The notes: generated by a model not told the origin, from the sequence alone. Shown: positions 42,603-51,245, counted from the stretch's first letter. The stretch: 64,000 bases of DNA from Burkholderiales bacterium RIFCSPHIGHO2_12_FULL_69_20 (GCA_001770815.1 MESD01000031.1:1-64000); one strand, 5' to 3'. Translations and numbers: made by a program.

Positions 42603-43532
42603 TCAGCGCGCCGGCAACAGTCGCGAGGGATCGATCGGTTTGCCCTGGCGCCGGATCTCGAAGTGCAGCTGCACCCGCTCGGCGTCGCTGGAGCCCATCT
42701 CGGCGATCTTTTGTCCGCGGCGCACGGCCTGGTCTTCCTTGACCAGCAGCGTCTGGTTGTGGGCGTAGGCAGTGAGGTAGGTGTTGTTGTGCTTGACGAT
42801 GACCAGGTTGCCGTAACCCCGCAGGCCGGCACCGGCATACACCACGCGGCCATCGGCGGCAGCCAGCACCGGATCACCGGCCTTGCCGGCGATCGCCAGG
42901 CCCTTCTGCCGGCCCTCGTCGAAGTTGGCCAGCACGGCGCCGCTGGCCGGCCAGGCCCAGGCCGGCTCGTCGTCGCTGTCGCGCGCCACCGGCGCAGCCG
43001 ATGCGGCCGCCGCCGGCGCCACCGCGGCCGCCACGGCCGACGCCGCGGGCGCGGCTGCAACGGGCTTGCCGTCCAGCGGGCGCACTTCCACCTTGGACGG
43101 TGCCACGCCGCGCGCGGCCACGGCCGCGGCATCCACGCCCGGCGCCACCATGCGCAGCACCTGGCCCACCTCGATCAGGTTGGGGTTCTCGATGCCGTTC
43201 CAGCGCACCACGTCGCGCCAGTTCTGGCCGTTCTCCAGCGCGATGCGGATCAGCGTGTCGCCCGGCTTGACGGTGTAGTAGCCGGGCTTGCCGGCGTTCT
43301 CGGCGCCGGGCAGCGGCTTGGTGGTCTCGCCGGCCACGCCCGCGGCGACAGCGCCGGCGGTGGCATCACCCGGCAGGGTGGTGGCGGTCGACCCGGTGGG
43401 CGCACGTGCGCCCGCCTTGGGCGGCTTGCGGTCTTCGACCGGCGCCCGGTTCGGCGATGAACCGCAGCCGGCCAGTACCAACACCACCAGCCCAGGCAGC
43501 AACAGACTCGACAACGAACGGGGTGCTTGCAT
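42603..43532 (-). CDS. nlpD: NlpD-like lipoprotein (LysM plus LytM/M23 domain)
   Basis: A 309-residue outer-membrane lipoprotein with lipobox VLAGC around residue 24. A LysM domain (YYTVKPGDTLIRIALENGQNW) binds peptidoglycan. After an Ala-rich linker comes a LytM/M23 domain (about 200-309) with GLAIAGKAGDPVLAAADG and YAHNQTLLVKEDQAV and the ending LHFEIRRQGKPIDP. The zinc-binding His and Asp of active M23 enzymes are missing (GLAIAG for the active HxxxD type), as in E. coli NlpD, which activates the amidase AmiC. Third gene of surE-pcm-nlpD; rpoS, the usual next gene, is absent. Confidence 0.9.
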   Translation of the reverse strand: MQAPRSLSSLLLPGLVVLVLAGCGSSPNRAPVEDRKPPKAGARAPTGSTATTLPGDATAGAVAAGVAGETTKPLPGAENAGKPGYYTVKPGDTLIRIALENGQNWRDVVRWNGIENPNLIEVGQVLRMVAPGVDAAAVAARGVAPSKVEVRPLDGKPVAAAPAASAVAAAVAPAAAASAAPVARDSDDEPAWAWPASGAVLANFDEGRQKGLAIAGKAGDPVLAAADGRVVYAGAGLRGYGNLVIVKHNNTYLTAYAHNQTLLVKEDQAVRRGQKIAEMGSSDAERVQLHFEIRRQGKPIDPSRLLPAR

Positions 43533-43558
43533 GGTGGCGGGCCGCCAAGGCGGCCGAA

Positions 43559-44413
43559 TCAAACGATGCCCGATTTTAGGGGGACGAAGTGAACCGCCTC
43601 GTGCTCGGTGCGCACCAGGCCGCTCTCGCGGCGATCGACCACCACCAGCACCTGGCCGCGGCCGCCGCTGCGGTGCATCGGCGCCACCAACCGGCCACCC
43701 ACGGCGAGTTGGTCGAGCCAGGCGCCAGGCAACTCGTCGCCACCGGCGGCGGCGATCAGGCTGTCGTAGGGTGCGTTCGGGGCGTGGCCGTGCATGCCGT
43801 CGCCGTAGACGAGCCGCACATTGTCGCCACCCCGATCGAGGCGCCAGGCCGCCAGATTGGCCGTGGCCTTGTCGAACAGCGGGCGCAGCCGCTCGATCGA
43901 CACCACCCGGCGCGCCAGGCGGGCCAGCAACGCGGTCTGGTAACCGCAGCCGGTGCCGATCTCCAGTGTGCGGCCCAGATGGCCGCTGGCACGCGCGGCG
44001 GCGCCGTCGAACAGCAGTTCGATCATGCGCGCCACCACCGACGGCTTGGAAATCGTCTGGCCGTGGCCGATCGGCAGGCTGGTGTCTTCATAGGCCTGGA
44101 TCGCCAGCGCCGTGTCGACGAACAGATGCCGGTGCACCTGCTCCATCGCCGCGAACACCGGCTCGCAGCGGATGCCCTCGGCACGCAGGCGCTGCACCAT
44201 GCGCTGGCGCACCTGGATCGAATCGAGCCCCAGCCCCTGCGGCAAGGTGTGGCGGGCCGCGTCCTTGGCGGCCTCGTGCAGATGGCGCTGGGGCCGCAGC
44301 GTTTCGCGCGGCTTGGCACTTGTGCCGGTGCGGCCCATCTGGGCCAGTGCCAGCGGAAAACGCGGTGCGCGTGTGCCTCCGCCGCCACCGCCGCCACCGC
44401 CATCAGCGCTCAT
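43559..44413 (-). CDS. pcm: Protein-L-isoaspartate O-methyltransferase
   Basis: A 284-residue repair enzyme that methylates isoaspartyl residues in damaged proteins. Hallmarks are [24 protein letters not shown] motif [27 protein letters not shown] and the C-terminal [20 protein letters not shown]. Compared with the usual 210 residues there is an N-terminal extension of about 65 residues that opens with nine consecutive Gly (encoded by a GGC/GGT/GGA tract) and is rich in Arg. A later start is possible. The ATG overlaps the surE stop (ATGA). Confidence 0.95.
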   Translation of the reverse strand: MSADGGGGGGGGGTRAPRFPLALAQMGRTGTSAKPRETLRPQRHLHEAAKDAARHTLPQGLGLDSIQVRQRMVQRLRAEGIRCEPVFAAMEQVHRHLFVDTALAIQAYEDTSLPIGHGQTISKPSVVARMIELLFDGAAARASGHLGRTLEIGTGCGYQTALLARLARRVVSIERLRPLFDKATANLAAWRLDRGGDNVRLVYGDGMHGHAPNAPYDSLIAAAGGDELPGAWLDQLAVGGRLVAPMHRSGGRGQVLVVVDRRESGLVRTEHEAVHFVPLKSGIV

Positions 44414-45171
44414 GCGCCGCTTTCCAGCCGCGCACGCCAGTCGGGCAGTCGCGCATGGTCGGTCAGGTCGACCTGCAGCGGGGTGATCGACACGCAGCCG
44501 TTGGCGGTGGCATGGAAATCGGTGCCGGCGCCGGCCTCGCGCGCATCGCCCGCCGGGCCGATCCAGTAGATCGGCTCGCCGCGCGGGTTGGTCTGCTGGA
44601 TCACCGGCTCGCTGGCATGCCGGCGGCCCAGGTGGGTGATGCGACGCGGCAGCGCCTCGGCATCGGCGCGGTTGGGGATGTTGACGTTCAGCAGGAAGGG
44701 CAGCGTCGGCAGGCCGGGGGCCAGCACCTGGTCGACCACCGCGCGGGCCACGCGGGCGGCGGCGTCGAGCTCAACCCAGCCCTTGTGCACCTGCGAGAAG
44801 GCGATCGCCGGGATGCCGAACAGGAAGCCCTCCATCGCCGCAGCCACGGTGCCGGAGTACAGCGTGTCGTCGCCCATGTTGGCGCCCTGGTTGATGCCCG
44901 AGAGCACCAGGTCGGGCCGGTAGCCCAGCAGGCCGGTGAGGGCCACGTGCACGCAGTCCGACGGCGTGCCGTTGACGAAGCGCAAGCCCGGGTGCGCCGC
45001 GCCCGCCGAGAACACCTGCAGCGGCCGGCTCAGCGTCAGCGCGTTGGAGGTGCCGCTGGCGTTCTGCTCGGGCGCGATCACCTCGATCTGGCCCCGCCCC
45101 TGCATGGCGGCCACCAGGGCGGCAAGCCCCGGAGCCAGGTAACCGTCGTCGTTGGTGATGAGGATGCGCAT
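44410..45171 (-). CDS. surE: 5'/3'-nucleotidase SurE
   Basis: A 253-residue metal-dependent nucleoside monophosphatase linked to stress survival. Metal ligands are D8 and D9 in ITNDDGY, Ser in NASGTSNAL and Asn in [12 protein letters not shown]; the family motif is complete. ATG 45171 gives [10 protein letters not shown]. First gene of surE-pcm-nlpD. A TACAAT on the minus strand nine bases upstream and the lack of a Shine-Dalgarno sequence suggest a very short leader. Confidence 0.97.
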   Translation of the reverse strand: MRILITNDDGYLAPGLAALVAAMQGRGQIEVIAPEQNASGTSNALTLSRPLQVFSAGAAHPGLRFVNGTPSDCVHVALTGLLGYRPDLVLSGINQGANMGDDTLYSGTVAAAMEGFLFGIPAIAFSQVHKGWVELDAAARVARAVVDQVLAPGLPTLPFLLNVNIPNRADAEALPRRITHLGRRHASEPVIQQTNPRGEPIYWIGPAGDAREAGAGTDFHATANGCVSITPLQVDLTDHARLPDWRARLESGA

Positions 45172-45180
45172 GGGAGGGCG

Positions 45181-45186
45181 ATTGTA
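45181..45186 (-). promoter_or_regulatory. Candidate -10 element (TACAAT) for surE
   Basis: On the minus strand TACAAT is followed by CGCCCTCCC and the surE ATG. The expected leader is two to three bases at most. Confidence 0.4.
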
Positions 45187-45321
45187 GGCACCCGTCACCC
45201 GCGCGACGGGCCTGCCAGCGGGGGCGTGCCTATCATCGGCCGCGCCGCGTCGACCCTAAAGTTCGCTCCACCAGCCCGCTCCACCAGCCCGCCCCAACCA
45301 CCCGCTCGAGAGGACCCCACC

Positions 45322-46299
45322 ATGCAAGCCTGGATGTGCCACAACCCCACCGGTGTCGATGCCCTGCAATGGCAGGACGTGCCCACGCCCGAGCCGCAGG
45401 CCGGCCAGGTGCGCCTGGTGGTGAAGGCGTCGAGCCTGAACTTCCCCGACATCCTGATCGTGCAGAACAAGTACCAGTTCAAGCCGGCGCTGCCCTTCGT
45501 GCCGGGCAGCGAGTTCGCCGGCGTGGTGGACGCGGTGGGTGCGGGCGTCAGCCGCGTGAAGCCGGGCGACCGCGTGGCGGCGATGGGTGGCACCGGCGGC
45601 TTCGGCACCCACGCCATCGTGCCGGCCGACAAGCTGGTGCCGCTGCCCGAGGGCATGTCGTTCGAGCACGGCGCGGCCTTCCTGATGACCTACGGCACCA
45701 CCCATCATGCGCTGATGGACCGCGCCGCGCTGCAGCCCGGCGAGACCGTGCTGGTGCTGGGTGCGGCCGGCGGCGTGGGCACCGCGGCGGTGCAGATCGC
45801 CAAGGCCGCCGGCGCGCGTGTGATCGCCGCCGCGTCCACCGACGCCAAGTGCCAGCTGTGCCGCGAGATCGGTGCCGACGCCACCATCAACTACAGCACC
45901 GAGAACATCCGCGACGCGCTGAAGGCGCTGACCAACGGCAAGGGCCCCGACGTGGTCTACGACCCGGTGGGCGGCGACTTGGCCGAGCCGGTGTTCCGCT
46001 CGATCGCCTGGCGTGGCCGCTACCTGGTGGTGGGCTTCGCCGGTGGCGCCATCCCGGCGCTGCCGCTGAACCTCACGCTGCTCAAGGGTGCGGCCATCGT
46101 CGGCGTGTTCTGGGGCGACTTCGTGCGCCGCGAGCCCGAGGCCTTTGCCCGCGACATGCAGCAACTGGCCCAGTGGTATGCCGAAGGCAAGGTGCGCCCG
46201 GTGATCGACCAGACGATGGCACTGAGCGACCTGCCCGCGGCCTACGCGCGCATGGGCGCACGCCAGGTCGTGGGCAAGCTGGTACTGGTGCAGCCGTAA
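45322..46299 (+). CDS. NADPH:quinone oxidoreductase-type zinc-independent alcohol dehydrogenase family protein
   Basis: A 325-residue medium-chain dehydrogenase/reductase of the quinone oxidoreductase branch. The catalytic domain (LRYxQ-like start, SSLNFPDILIVQNKYQFKPALPFVPGSEFAG) lacks the structural zinc cysteines, and the Rossmann motif GAAGGVGTAAVQIAK binds NAD(P)H. The C-terminal half includes VGFAGGAIPALPLN and GVFWGDFVRREP, as in acryloyl-CoA/quinone reductase relatives. The substrate cannot be told from sequence. GAGAGGA before the ATG is a good ribosome-binding site, and TATCAT at 45231-45236 may be its -10 element. Single gene. Confidence 0.9.
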   Translation: MQAWMCHNPTGVDALQWQDVPTPEPQAGQVRLVVKASSLNFPDILIVQNKYQFKPALPFVPGSEFAGVVDAVGAGVSRVKPGDRVAAMGGTGGFGTHAIVPADKLVPLPEGMSFEHGAAFLMTYGTTHHALMDRAALQPGETVLVLGAAGGVGTAAVQIAKAAGARVIAAASTDAKCQLCREIGADATINYSTENIRDALKALTNGKGPDVVYDPVGGDLAEPVFRSIAWRGRYLVVGFAGGAIPALPLNLTLLKGAAIVGVFWGDFVRREPEAFARDMQQLAQWYAEGKVRPVIDQTMALSDLPAAYARMGARQVVGKLVLVQP

Positions 46300-46400
46300 C
46301 AGTCAGTGACAGCGTGCTGGCGCGGGCTGCGCGATGCGGCCGCGCCAGCGCCCCGCCGGGCCGGCAACTGCGCTAGCATCGTCGGCGGGAGACAACAACC

Positions 46401-47147
46401 ATGGCCGTCAAGGTCCTCATCCTCGAAGACAATCCGGTGGCACGCAGCTTCTTGTGCCGCGTGGTGCGCGAAAGCTTCAGCGACACCATCGCCATCACCG
46501 AGGCGGGTGACCTGGAAACCGCCAGGGCGCAGATCAGCATCGCCGGTGGCGCCAGCGGCATGCATGGGGTCGACCCGTTCAAGCTGATCATGGTTGATCT
46601 TGAATTGCCCGACGGCAACGGCATGGAACTGCTGGCCGAGCTGACCCAGTACCCGGCCACCAAGATCGTCACCACGCTGTACTCCGACGACGACCACCTG
46701 TTCCCCGCGCTGCAATGCGGCGCCGACGGTTACCTGCTGAAAGAAGACCGCTTCGAGGTGCTGGTCGAAGAGCTGCAGAAGATCGTGCGCGGCCAGCCGC
46801 CGCTGTCGCCGGCCATCGCACGGCGCCTGCTCACCCACTTCCGCCACGGCGGGCGGCTCAGCGGCGATCGGCCGGCCCCCGACTCGGGCTTCAACTCGTC
46901 GCAGGATTTCGCCACCACCAGCGCGCCGGTGCCCATCGGCAAGGTGCCCGATCACGAGCGCCTGACCCCGCGCGAAAGCGAAGTGCTCACCTACCTGAGC
47001 AAGGGCTTCACGATCAAGGAGATCGCCAGCCTGATGGGCATCAAGTGGTTCACCGTCAACGACCACATCAAGTCGATCTACAAGAAGCTCAACGTGTCCA
47101 GCCGCGCCGAAGCCGCGGTGCTGGCCACCAAGCAGGGTCTGGTCTGA
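46401..47147 (+). CDS. NarL/LuxR-type response regulator
   Basis: A 248-residue regulator. The receiver domain (1-125) has E9-D10, phosphorylation site D66 in IMVDLELPDGNG, and Lys in LLKEDRF. After a linker the LuxR HTH (about 190-248) reads LTPRESEVLTYLSKGFTIKEIASLMG and then TVNDHIKSIYKKLNVSSRAEA. It is followed 47 bases later by a HisKA_3 sensor kinase, its probable partner. Upstream GGGAG serves as the ribosome-binding site. The regulated genes are not evident. Confidence 0.92.
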   Translation: MAVKVLILEDNPVARSFLCRVVRESFSDTIAITEAGDLETARAQISIAGGASGMHGVDPFKLIMVDLELPDGNGMELLAELTQYPATKIVTTLYSDDDHLFPALQCGADGYLLKEDRFEVLVEELQKIVRGQPPLSPAIARRLLTHFRHGGRLSGDRPAPDSGFNSSQDFATTSAPVPIGKVPDHERLTPRESEVLTYLSKGFTIKEIASLMGIKWFTVNDHIKSIYKKLNVSSRAEAAVLATKQGLV

Positions 47148-47194
47148 GCCCCGCGGCGCGCCCCGCCGCCTAGCCGCTCGGCACGCCCCACGCC

Positions 47195-49441
47195 ATGGCA
47201 GTGCGCCCGCCCAGGCCGGCCGATGGCGCTGCCAGCGACTCGCGCCTCGATTCCGGCTGGCTCGATGCGGCCGACGGCCCGCGCAAGCGCAAGCGACCGC
47301 ACCTGCCGATCGACCACGCGCGCAGCCTGCTGCTGCTGGGCCTGCTGGGCGCGGCGGTGGTGGTGCTGTGGCTGCGCCTGCTGGCCGGCACGCCGCACCT
47401 GCCACTGAGCTGGCACCTGACAGCCGACGGCGGCATCACGCTGGCGGCCAGCAGCGACCCCGAGCTGCAACCGGTCATCGGCCATCGCCTGCAGGCGCTG
47501 GTGCTGGCCGACGGCCAGCGCATCGATGCCAGCGCTGCGCTGTTGCCGAGGTCACCGCGCTGGATCGTCGACGATGCCGAACGGCAGCAGCAGCAGGCGT
47601 TGCGCAGCCGCATCGGCGAGGCGGTGCAGCAGCCCCAGGTGATGCTGCAGTTCGATCGAGGCTGGCAGCTGGCACTGGCGCCGCGCCCGCGCAGCCTGGT
47701 CGGCCTGGGCGCGCTGTGCTGGGCCGTCTGCGCGCTGGCGCTGGCGCTGTACCTGGCCGGCGCGGTGGTGGTGCTGGCCCAGCCCGGCCTGCCCGCCGTG
47801 CTGTACGGCGTGCTGGCCCTGTCGCAGTGCCTCAACCTGCTGCTCATCGGCGCGGAATCCCTGCCCGGCATGGGCCTGCCGGCAGCGCTGGTGCAAGGCG
47901 ATCTGGCGCTGCGCCTGCTGGCCGATGCCACTGCCGGCGCGGCGCTGGTACAGGTGCTGCTGTGGTATCCCCAGCGCCTGGCCGGGGCACGCTGGCGGAC
48001 CACGCTGGCCTGGGGGCTGACCGTCGTCGCCCTGGTCTGGCTGCTGGCAATGCGGCCCGCCGGGCTGTGGTGGTGGGCACAGGGCCTGGGCATCGCCTAC
48101 GGCCTGACCGCCGCCGCGCTCTTGCGCCAGCGGCGCGATCAGCCGGTCAACCCGCTGGCCCGCCTGCTGCAGCGCCTGGTGCTGGCCGGTGTCGGCACGC
48201 TGGTGCTGTTGAACCTGGCCATCGCCGCGGCCGGCCGCAACGGCACGGTGCAGTACCAGGTGGCGACCATCGGCTCGGTGATCTGGGTGGTGTTCTTCGC
48301 CTCGCTGCTGATGCTGGGGCCGTTTCTGTCACGTTCGAAGCAAGTGCTGCGCGAGTTCATGCTGCTGGCCGGCGTGGCCACCGTGGTCACCTCGCTGGAC
48401 CTGCTGTTCCTGGCCATCCTGTCGCTGCATCCGCTGGTCTCGTTGGCACTGGCTGTTGGCCTGTCGCTGGCGGTGTATGCACTGGCGCGGCCGTGGATCC
48501 AGGGCCAACTCGCAGGCTCGGGGGCCTTGAGCGCCGAGCGCATGTTCGACAGCCTGTACCGCGCCGCACGCGAACTGGAGCAATCCCCCGGACAGGCTGG
48601 CCGCCAGCTCAGCGCGCTGTTGTGCGAGGTGTTCGACCCGCTGGAGGCGGCACCCACTGGCCGGCCGGTGTCGCGGGTGCGGGTGGCCACCGACGGCGCG
48701 ACGATGGTGGTGCCCATCCCCCGCCTGCCAGGCACCGAGCCGGGCGCCATCGTGCTGCGCTACGCCCGGCGCGGCAGGCGCCTGTTCACCCAGCAGGACC
48801 GCGCGCTGTGCGAGCAGTTGCTCGAGCAGCTGCGCCGCGCCGTGGCCTACGACCGCGCGGTCGAGCATGGCCGCACCGAAGAGCGCACCCGCATCGCGCA
48901 AGACCTGCACGACGACATCGGCGCGCGCCTGCTGACGCTGATGTACAAGGCGCCGAATGCCGAGATCGAGGAATACATCCGCCACACGCTGCAGGACCTG
49001 AAGACGCTGACCCGCGGGCTGGCCGCGTCCAACCACCGCCTGTCGCATGCGGCGGCCGAGTGGAAGGCCGACATCACGCAACGGCTCAACGCCGCCGGCT
49101 GCGATCTGCATTGGAGCTTTTCGGCCGACCGCGACCTGACGCTGACGGTGGTGCAGTGGTCAGCGCTGACGCGGGTGCTGCGCGAGCTGGTCAACAACAT
49201 CCTGACCCATGCACAGGCCACGCAGGTGGAGATCGTGCTGCAGTTCGACCGCCACCACCTGACGCTCAACGTGAGCGACGACGGCAGCGGCCGAGCGCCC
49301 GAAACCTGGTCGCATGGCCTGGGCCTGGGTGGCGTGCGCAAGCGGGTGAAGCTGCTGGGCGGCCAGGTGCGGTGGGTGGAGCGCGAGAGCCGTGGCATCC
49401 GCTGCGAGGTGCAGGCAGCACTGCCCAGCGATACGGTTTGA
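47195..49441 (+). CDS. NarX/UhpB-type (HisKA_3) membrane sensor histidine kinase
   Basis: A 748-residue sensor kinase. One membrane segment (about 43-62) is followed by a periplasmic stretch of roughly 100 residues, then about eight more membrane segments (about 165-430). The cytoplasmic part has a GAF-like linker (about 450-560), the HisKA_3 H box RIAQDLHDDIGARLLTL near residue 570, and an HATPase domain with LVNNILTHAQATQVEI, SDDGSGR and GLGLGGVRKRV. This order resembles NarX/UhpB-like kinases with a 7TM-type sensor. The signal is unknown. It forms a two-gene unit with the NarL-type regulator. Confidence 0.9.
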   Translation: MAVRPPRPADGAASDSRLDSGWLDAADGPRKRKRPHLPIDHARSLLLLGLLGAAVVVLWLRLLAGTPHLPLSWHLTADGGITLAASSDPELQPVIGHRLQALVLADGQRIDASAALLPRSPRWIVDDAERQQQQALRSRIGEAVQQPQVMLQFDRGWQLALAPRPRSLVGLGALCWAVCALALALYLAGAVVVLAQPGLPAVLYGVLALSQCLNLLLIGAESLPGMGLPAALVQGDLALRLLADATAGAALVQVLLWYPQRLAGARWRTTLAWGLTVVALVWLLAMRPAGLWWWAQGLGIAYGLTAAALLRQRRDQPVNPLARLLQRLVLAGVGTLVLLNLAIAAAGRNGTVQYQVATIGSVIWVVFFASLLMLGPFLSRSKQVLREFMLLAGVATVVTSLDLLFLAILSLHPLVSLALAVGLSLAVYALARPWIQGQLAGSGALSAERMFDSLYRAARELEQSPGQAGRQLSALLCEVFDPLEAAPTGRPVSRVRVATDGATMVVPIPRLPGTEPGAIVLRYARRGRRLFTQQDRALCEQLLEQLRRAVAYDRAVEHGRTEERTRIAQDLHDDIGARLLTLMYKAPNAEIEEYIRHTLQDLKTLTRGLAASNHRLSHAAAEWKADITQRLNAAGCDLHWSFSADRDLTLTVVQWSALTRVLRELVNNILTHAQATQVEIVLQFDRHHLTLNVSDDGSGRAPETWSHGLGLGGVRKRVKLLGGQVRWVERESRGIRCEVQAALPSDTV

Positions 49442-49460
49442 GCATGCCCACGCGGCCCAG

Positions 49461-49488
49461 AAACAAGAAACCGGGCGCGGGGCCCGGT
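49461..49488 (-). terminator. Hairpin downstream of the sensor kinase
   Basis: ACCGGGC (49470-49476), loop GCGGG, GCCCGGT (49482-49488), flanked on the left by AAACAAGAAA, so the T-rich side is on the minus strand. No minus-strand gene ends just before it except the toxin-antitoxin segment far to the right. It may be a displaced or bidirectional terminator. Confidence 0.5.
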
Positions 49489-49548
49489 GATCCTGGAGGG
49501 GTGCTGCGCCTCAGGCGCCAGCGCTGCGCCAACGGCGCGCGGTGTACT

Positions 49549-49571
49549 TGGGGTGGCTGATGGGACTCGAA
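49549..49571 (-). repeat. Left att-like repeat, copy of the tRNA-His 3' end
   Basis: Identical over 23 bases to 51542-51564, beginning TGGGGTGGCTGATGGG and ending CTCGAA. Identity extends to 27 bases with one mismatch if the preceding TAC is included. After GAA the sequence diverges from tRNA-His, so this is only a 3' tRNA fragment and not a working tRNA. Confidence 0.85.
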
Positions 49572-49758
49572 ATGGCGAACCAAGTCGTTGATCTCATTGA
49601 GAAAATACAGGAAGCATCTCGCGCTGTTCCCCTGTCTGTTCCCCCAGTCCGCGCGGGACTTCATGAGACCACCAACAGTCGCGATTCTGGTGTGATCCCG
49701 TCGCCATCGCAAGGGCTGGTCACGCCGCATTGAAGCCCGTGAACCGGGAGATGCAAGC
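49572..49758. other. Gene-free island end with short direct repeats
   Basis: No convincing gene between the left repeat and the GNAT toxin. A 53-codon open frame (49572-49733, plus strand) has no recognisable features. Two direct repeats of CTGTTCCCC start at 49624 and 49636, exactly 12 bases apart, and could be remnants of integrase arm-binding sites or other protein-binding sites. The base composition is less GC-rich than the flanks. Confidence 0.4.
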
Positions 49759-50292
49759 TCAGTCAGCCGCCCCAAAGCCGCTGCGAAGCAGGTCCGCGAT
49801 CCGAACCGCCATGCTGCGCGCAGGATCGAACGGAAGGTCCTCGAATCCGAAGGCCGCATAGAGCGCCCGCACATCGTCATCCTGCGGATGCGTCAGCACG
49901 CAGAAGCAGCCGACTTGATCGGACAGGCGCACCGCCGTTGTGAGCGCATAGAACATCAGCGATCGCGCAATGCCCTGCCCCTGCCAACGCTGGTCGACCG
50001 CCAACTGGCCCAGCAGGATGGCGGGCAACGGGTCAGGTCGATTGCGTTGCTGCGCCTTGGGCAACCAAGCTCGCTCGACCTGCGCCGTCGACAGGCTCAC
50101 GTAGCCGACGATGCTGCCAGCTTCCGGATCGCAGATCACGGTTGTCCGCGAGACCCCCAGTTCCTGGTTGCGCCAAGCGTGGCGGCGGAACCAGTGGTTC
50201 AACGCATCGCGCCCGCAATCGAACGCTGCCGTGTCGTCATCGGCCGCCAGGGGTCGCGGCGGTGCGAAGGCGGCCGTTGTGCCTGAGGTCAC
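49759..50292 (-). CDS. GNAT-family toxin (TacT/AtaT-like) of a type II toxin-antitoxin pair
   Basis: A 177-residue GNAT acetyltransferase. It shows DCGRDALNHWFRRHAWRNQ at the N-terminus, VGYVSLSTAQVERA, LPAILLGQLAVDQRWQGQGIA (the acetyl-CoA loop) and ALYAAFGFEDLP, with the Tyr that is catalytic in TacT-like toxins. These toxins acetylate the amino group of charged tRNA and stop translation. The start is GTG 50292, overlapping the antitoxin stop (GTGA); no ATG fits. Pairing with a DUF1778 gene is the standard TacAT/AtaRT arrangement. Activity here is inferred from family. Confidence 0.88.
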   Translation of the reverse strand: MTSGTTAAFAPPRPLAADDDTAAFDCGRDALNHWFRRHAWRNQELGVSRTTVICDPEAGSIVGYVSLSTAQVERAWLPKAQQRNRPDPLPAILLGQLAVDQRWQGQGIARSLMFYALTTAVRLSDQVGCFCVLTHPQDDDVRALYAAFGFEDLPFDPARSMAVRIADLLRSGFGAAD

Positions 50293-50561
50293 TTCTGCCA
50301 GACGGGGCGAGTCTTGGACAGTTTTCGAAGCGCCGGGACTTCCCGCGCCGGCGCACTGGCCCATGCCTCGAACTTGGCCCAGTCCTTCGCCGCAATCGTC
50401 ACGATGCGGCGATTGAGCAGGTCGGTCTCGGCGGCTTCGAGAGCGCGCCGCCTCACGAAGTCACTGAGATTGGTACTGGCCTGTTCGGCCGCGGCCTCCA
50501 GCAAGGCACGTTCGCTGGCACTGACGCGAACACTCAGAACGGCGGCGGTAGCGCGTGGCAT
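50289..50561 (-). CDS. DUF1778 ribbon-helix-helix antitoxin (TacA-like)
   Basis: A 90-residue antitoxin. The N-terminal ribbon-helix-helix reads VLSVRVSASERALLEAAAEQASTN and then LSDFVRRRALEAAE, typical of DUF1778. The C-terminal half (TIAAKDWAKFEAWASAPAREVPALRKL) would neutralise the toxin by wrapping it. GGGGAAG precedes ATG 50561. It overlaps the toxin start by four bases, ensuring coupled synthesis. A palindrome at 50581-50597 is a candidate autoregulatory operator. Confidence 0.9.
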   Translation of the reverse strand: MPRATAAVLSVRVSASERALLEAAAEQASTNLSDFVRRRALEAAETDLLNRRIVTIAAKDWAKFEAWASAPAREVPALRKLSKTRPVWQK

Positions 50562-50580
50562 GAGGACTTCCCCAAGAAAC

Positions 50581-50597
50581 GTATGGCAATAGCATAC
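50581..50597. promoter_or_regulatory. Candidate operator of the DUF1778/GNAT pair
   Basis: GTATG, seven bases, CATAC: a 5-bp inverted repeat 19 bases before the antitoxin ATG, in a local AT-rich patch. RHH antitoxins commonly bind such sites with their toxin. Confidence 0.4.
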
Positions 50598-50644
50598 AAG
50601 GACACGAAACGCTATTCTTCTTCCATGCCCCACCAGCGCCCAGC

Positions 50645-50962
50645 TCAGTGGTAGTCGTCCTCCAGTTGGTGGCGGACGGCGATGACGACGACGTCGCCTG
50701 GACCTTCGATTTCGAACAGCGCGACGTAGCCTGAATGTCCGAAGGGGATGATCAGCTCGCGCAGGAACGGGCTCTGCGCAGCCTTGCGGCAGGTGAACGG
50801 CGACGACTTCAGAGTCGCCACGCCAGACCGGATCGCCGCCAGCGCCCTCTCGGCAAGAGCCAGGTCGCCGCCGTCACGCTTCAGTTCGCGCTCGACGACG
50901 AAGTCGAACAGGCGGTTGAGGTCGGCCTCGGCCTCGACGGTCAGGCGGACCCGGCGGCTCAC
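50645..50962 (-). CDS. RelE/ParE-family toxin
   Basis: A 105-residue protein with the ParE/RelE fold: VRLTVEAEADLNRLFDFVVERE at the start, ERALAAIRSGVATLKSSPFTCR in the centre and IIPFGHSGYVALFEIEGPGDVVVIAVRHQLEDDYH at the end. The last part corresponds to the terminal strands and the RHQxED ending common in ParE. ParE toxins poison gyrase and RelE toxins cut mRNA; the lack of RelE catalytic residues and the ParD-like partner suggest ParE, without certainty. The ATG overlaps the antitoxin stop by four bases. Confidence 0.87.
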   Translation of the reverse strand: MSRRVRLTVEAEADLNRLFDFVVERELKRDGGDLALAERALAAIRSGVATLKSSPFTCRKAAQSPFLRELIIPFGHSGYVALFEIEGPGDVVVIAVRHQLEDDYH

Positions 50963-51240
50963 TTGCTGGTCTTGGACATCCGGGCGCGCGCGGTATCGAG
51001 CTTGCGCTGCAGACCCGCGACCACGACATCGGCATCGACGTACTGGCCCGTGCGCCGCGCTTCGTCGCGGGACTCCAGGCCGCGAGCGATGAATTCGGCC
51101 TGAACGCGCCGACGCTCCACGCTCGCCCGGACCGACGCTTCGACGAACTCGGTAAGCGTCTCGCCCTCGCCCAGCACCGACTCGACTTCAGCCCGGAACT
51201 CAGGCTCGACACGGACAGAAGGAATGGTGGCGGTCTTCAT
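50959..51240 (-). CDS. ParD-like/YlcI-type antitoxin
   Basis: A 93-residue protein. The N-terminus TIPSVRVEPEFRAEVESVLGEGETLTEFVEASV forms a ribbon-helix-helix type DNA-binding domain, followed by the helical SVERRRVQAEFIARGLESRDEARRTG toxin-binding part, including the GLxSRDEARRTGxYV segment frequent in these antitoxins. ATG 51240 lies five bases after a TACAAT element embedded in an 18-bp near-palindrome, so expression is probably self-repressed and the mRNA nearly leaderless. Confidence 0.85.
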   Translation of the reverse strand: MKTATIPSVRVEPEFRAEVESVLGEGETLTEFVEASVRASVERRRVQAEFIARGLESRDEARRTGQYVDADVVVAGLQRKLDTARARMSKTSK

Positions 51241-51245
51241 GCAAA

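Noticed and set aside
49542-49733. 63-codon plus-strand open frame across the left repeat
   Set aside because: It begins in the tRNA-derived repeat, has no ribosome-binding site, and shows no recognisable pattern.
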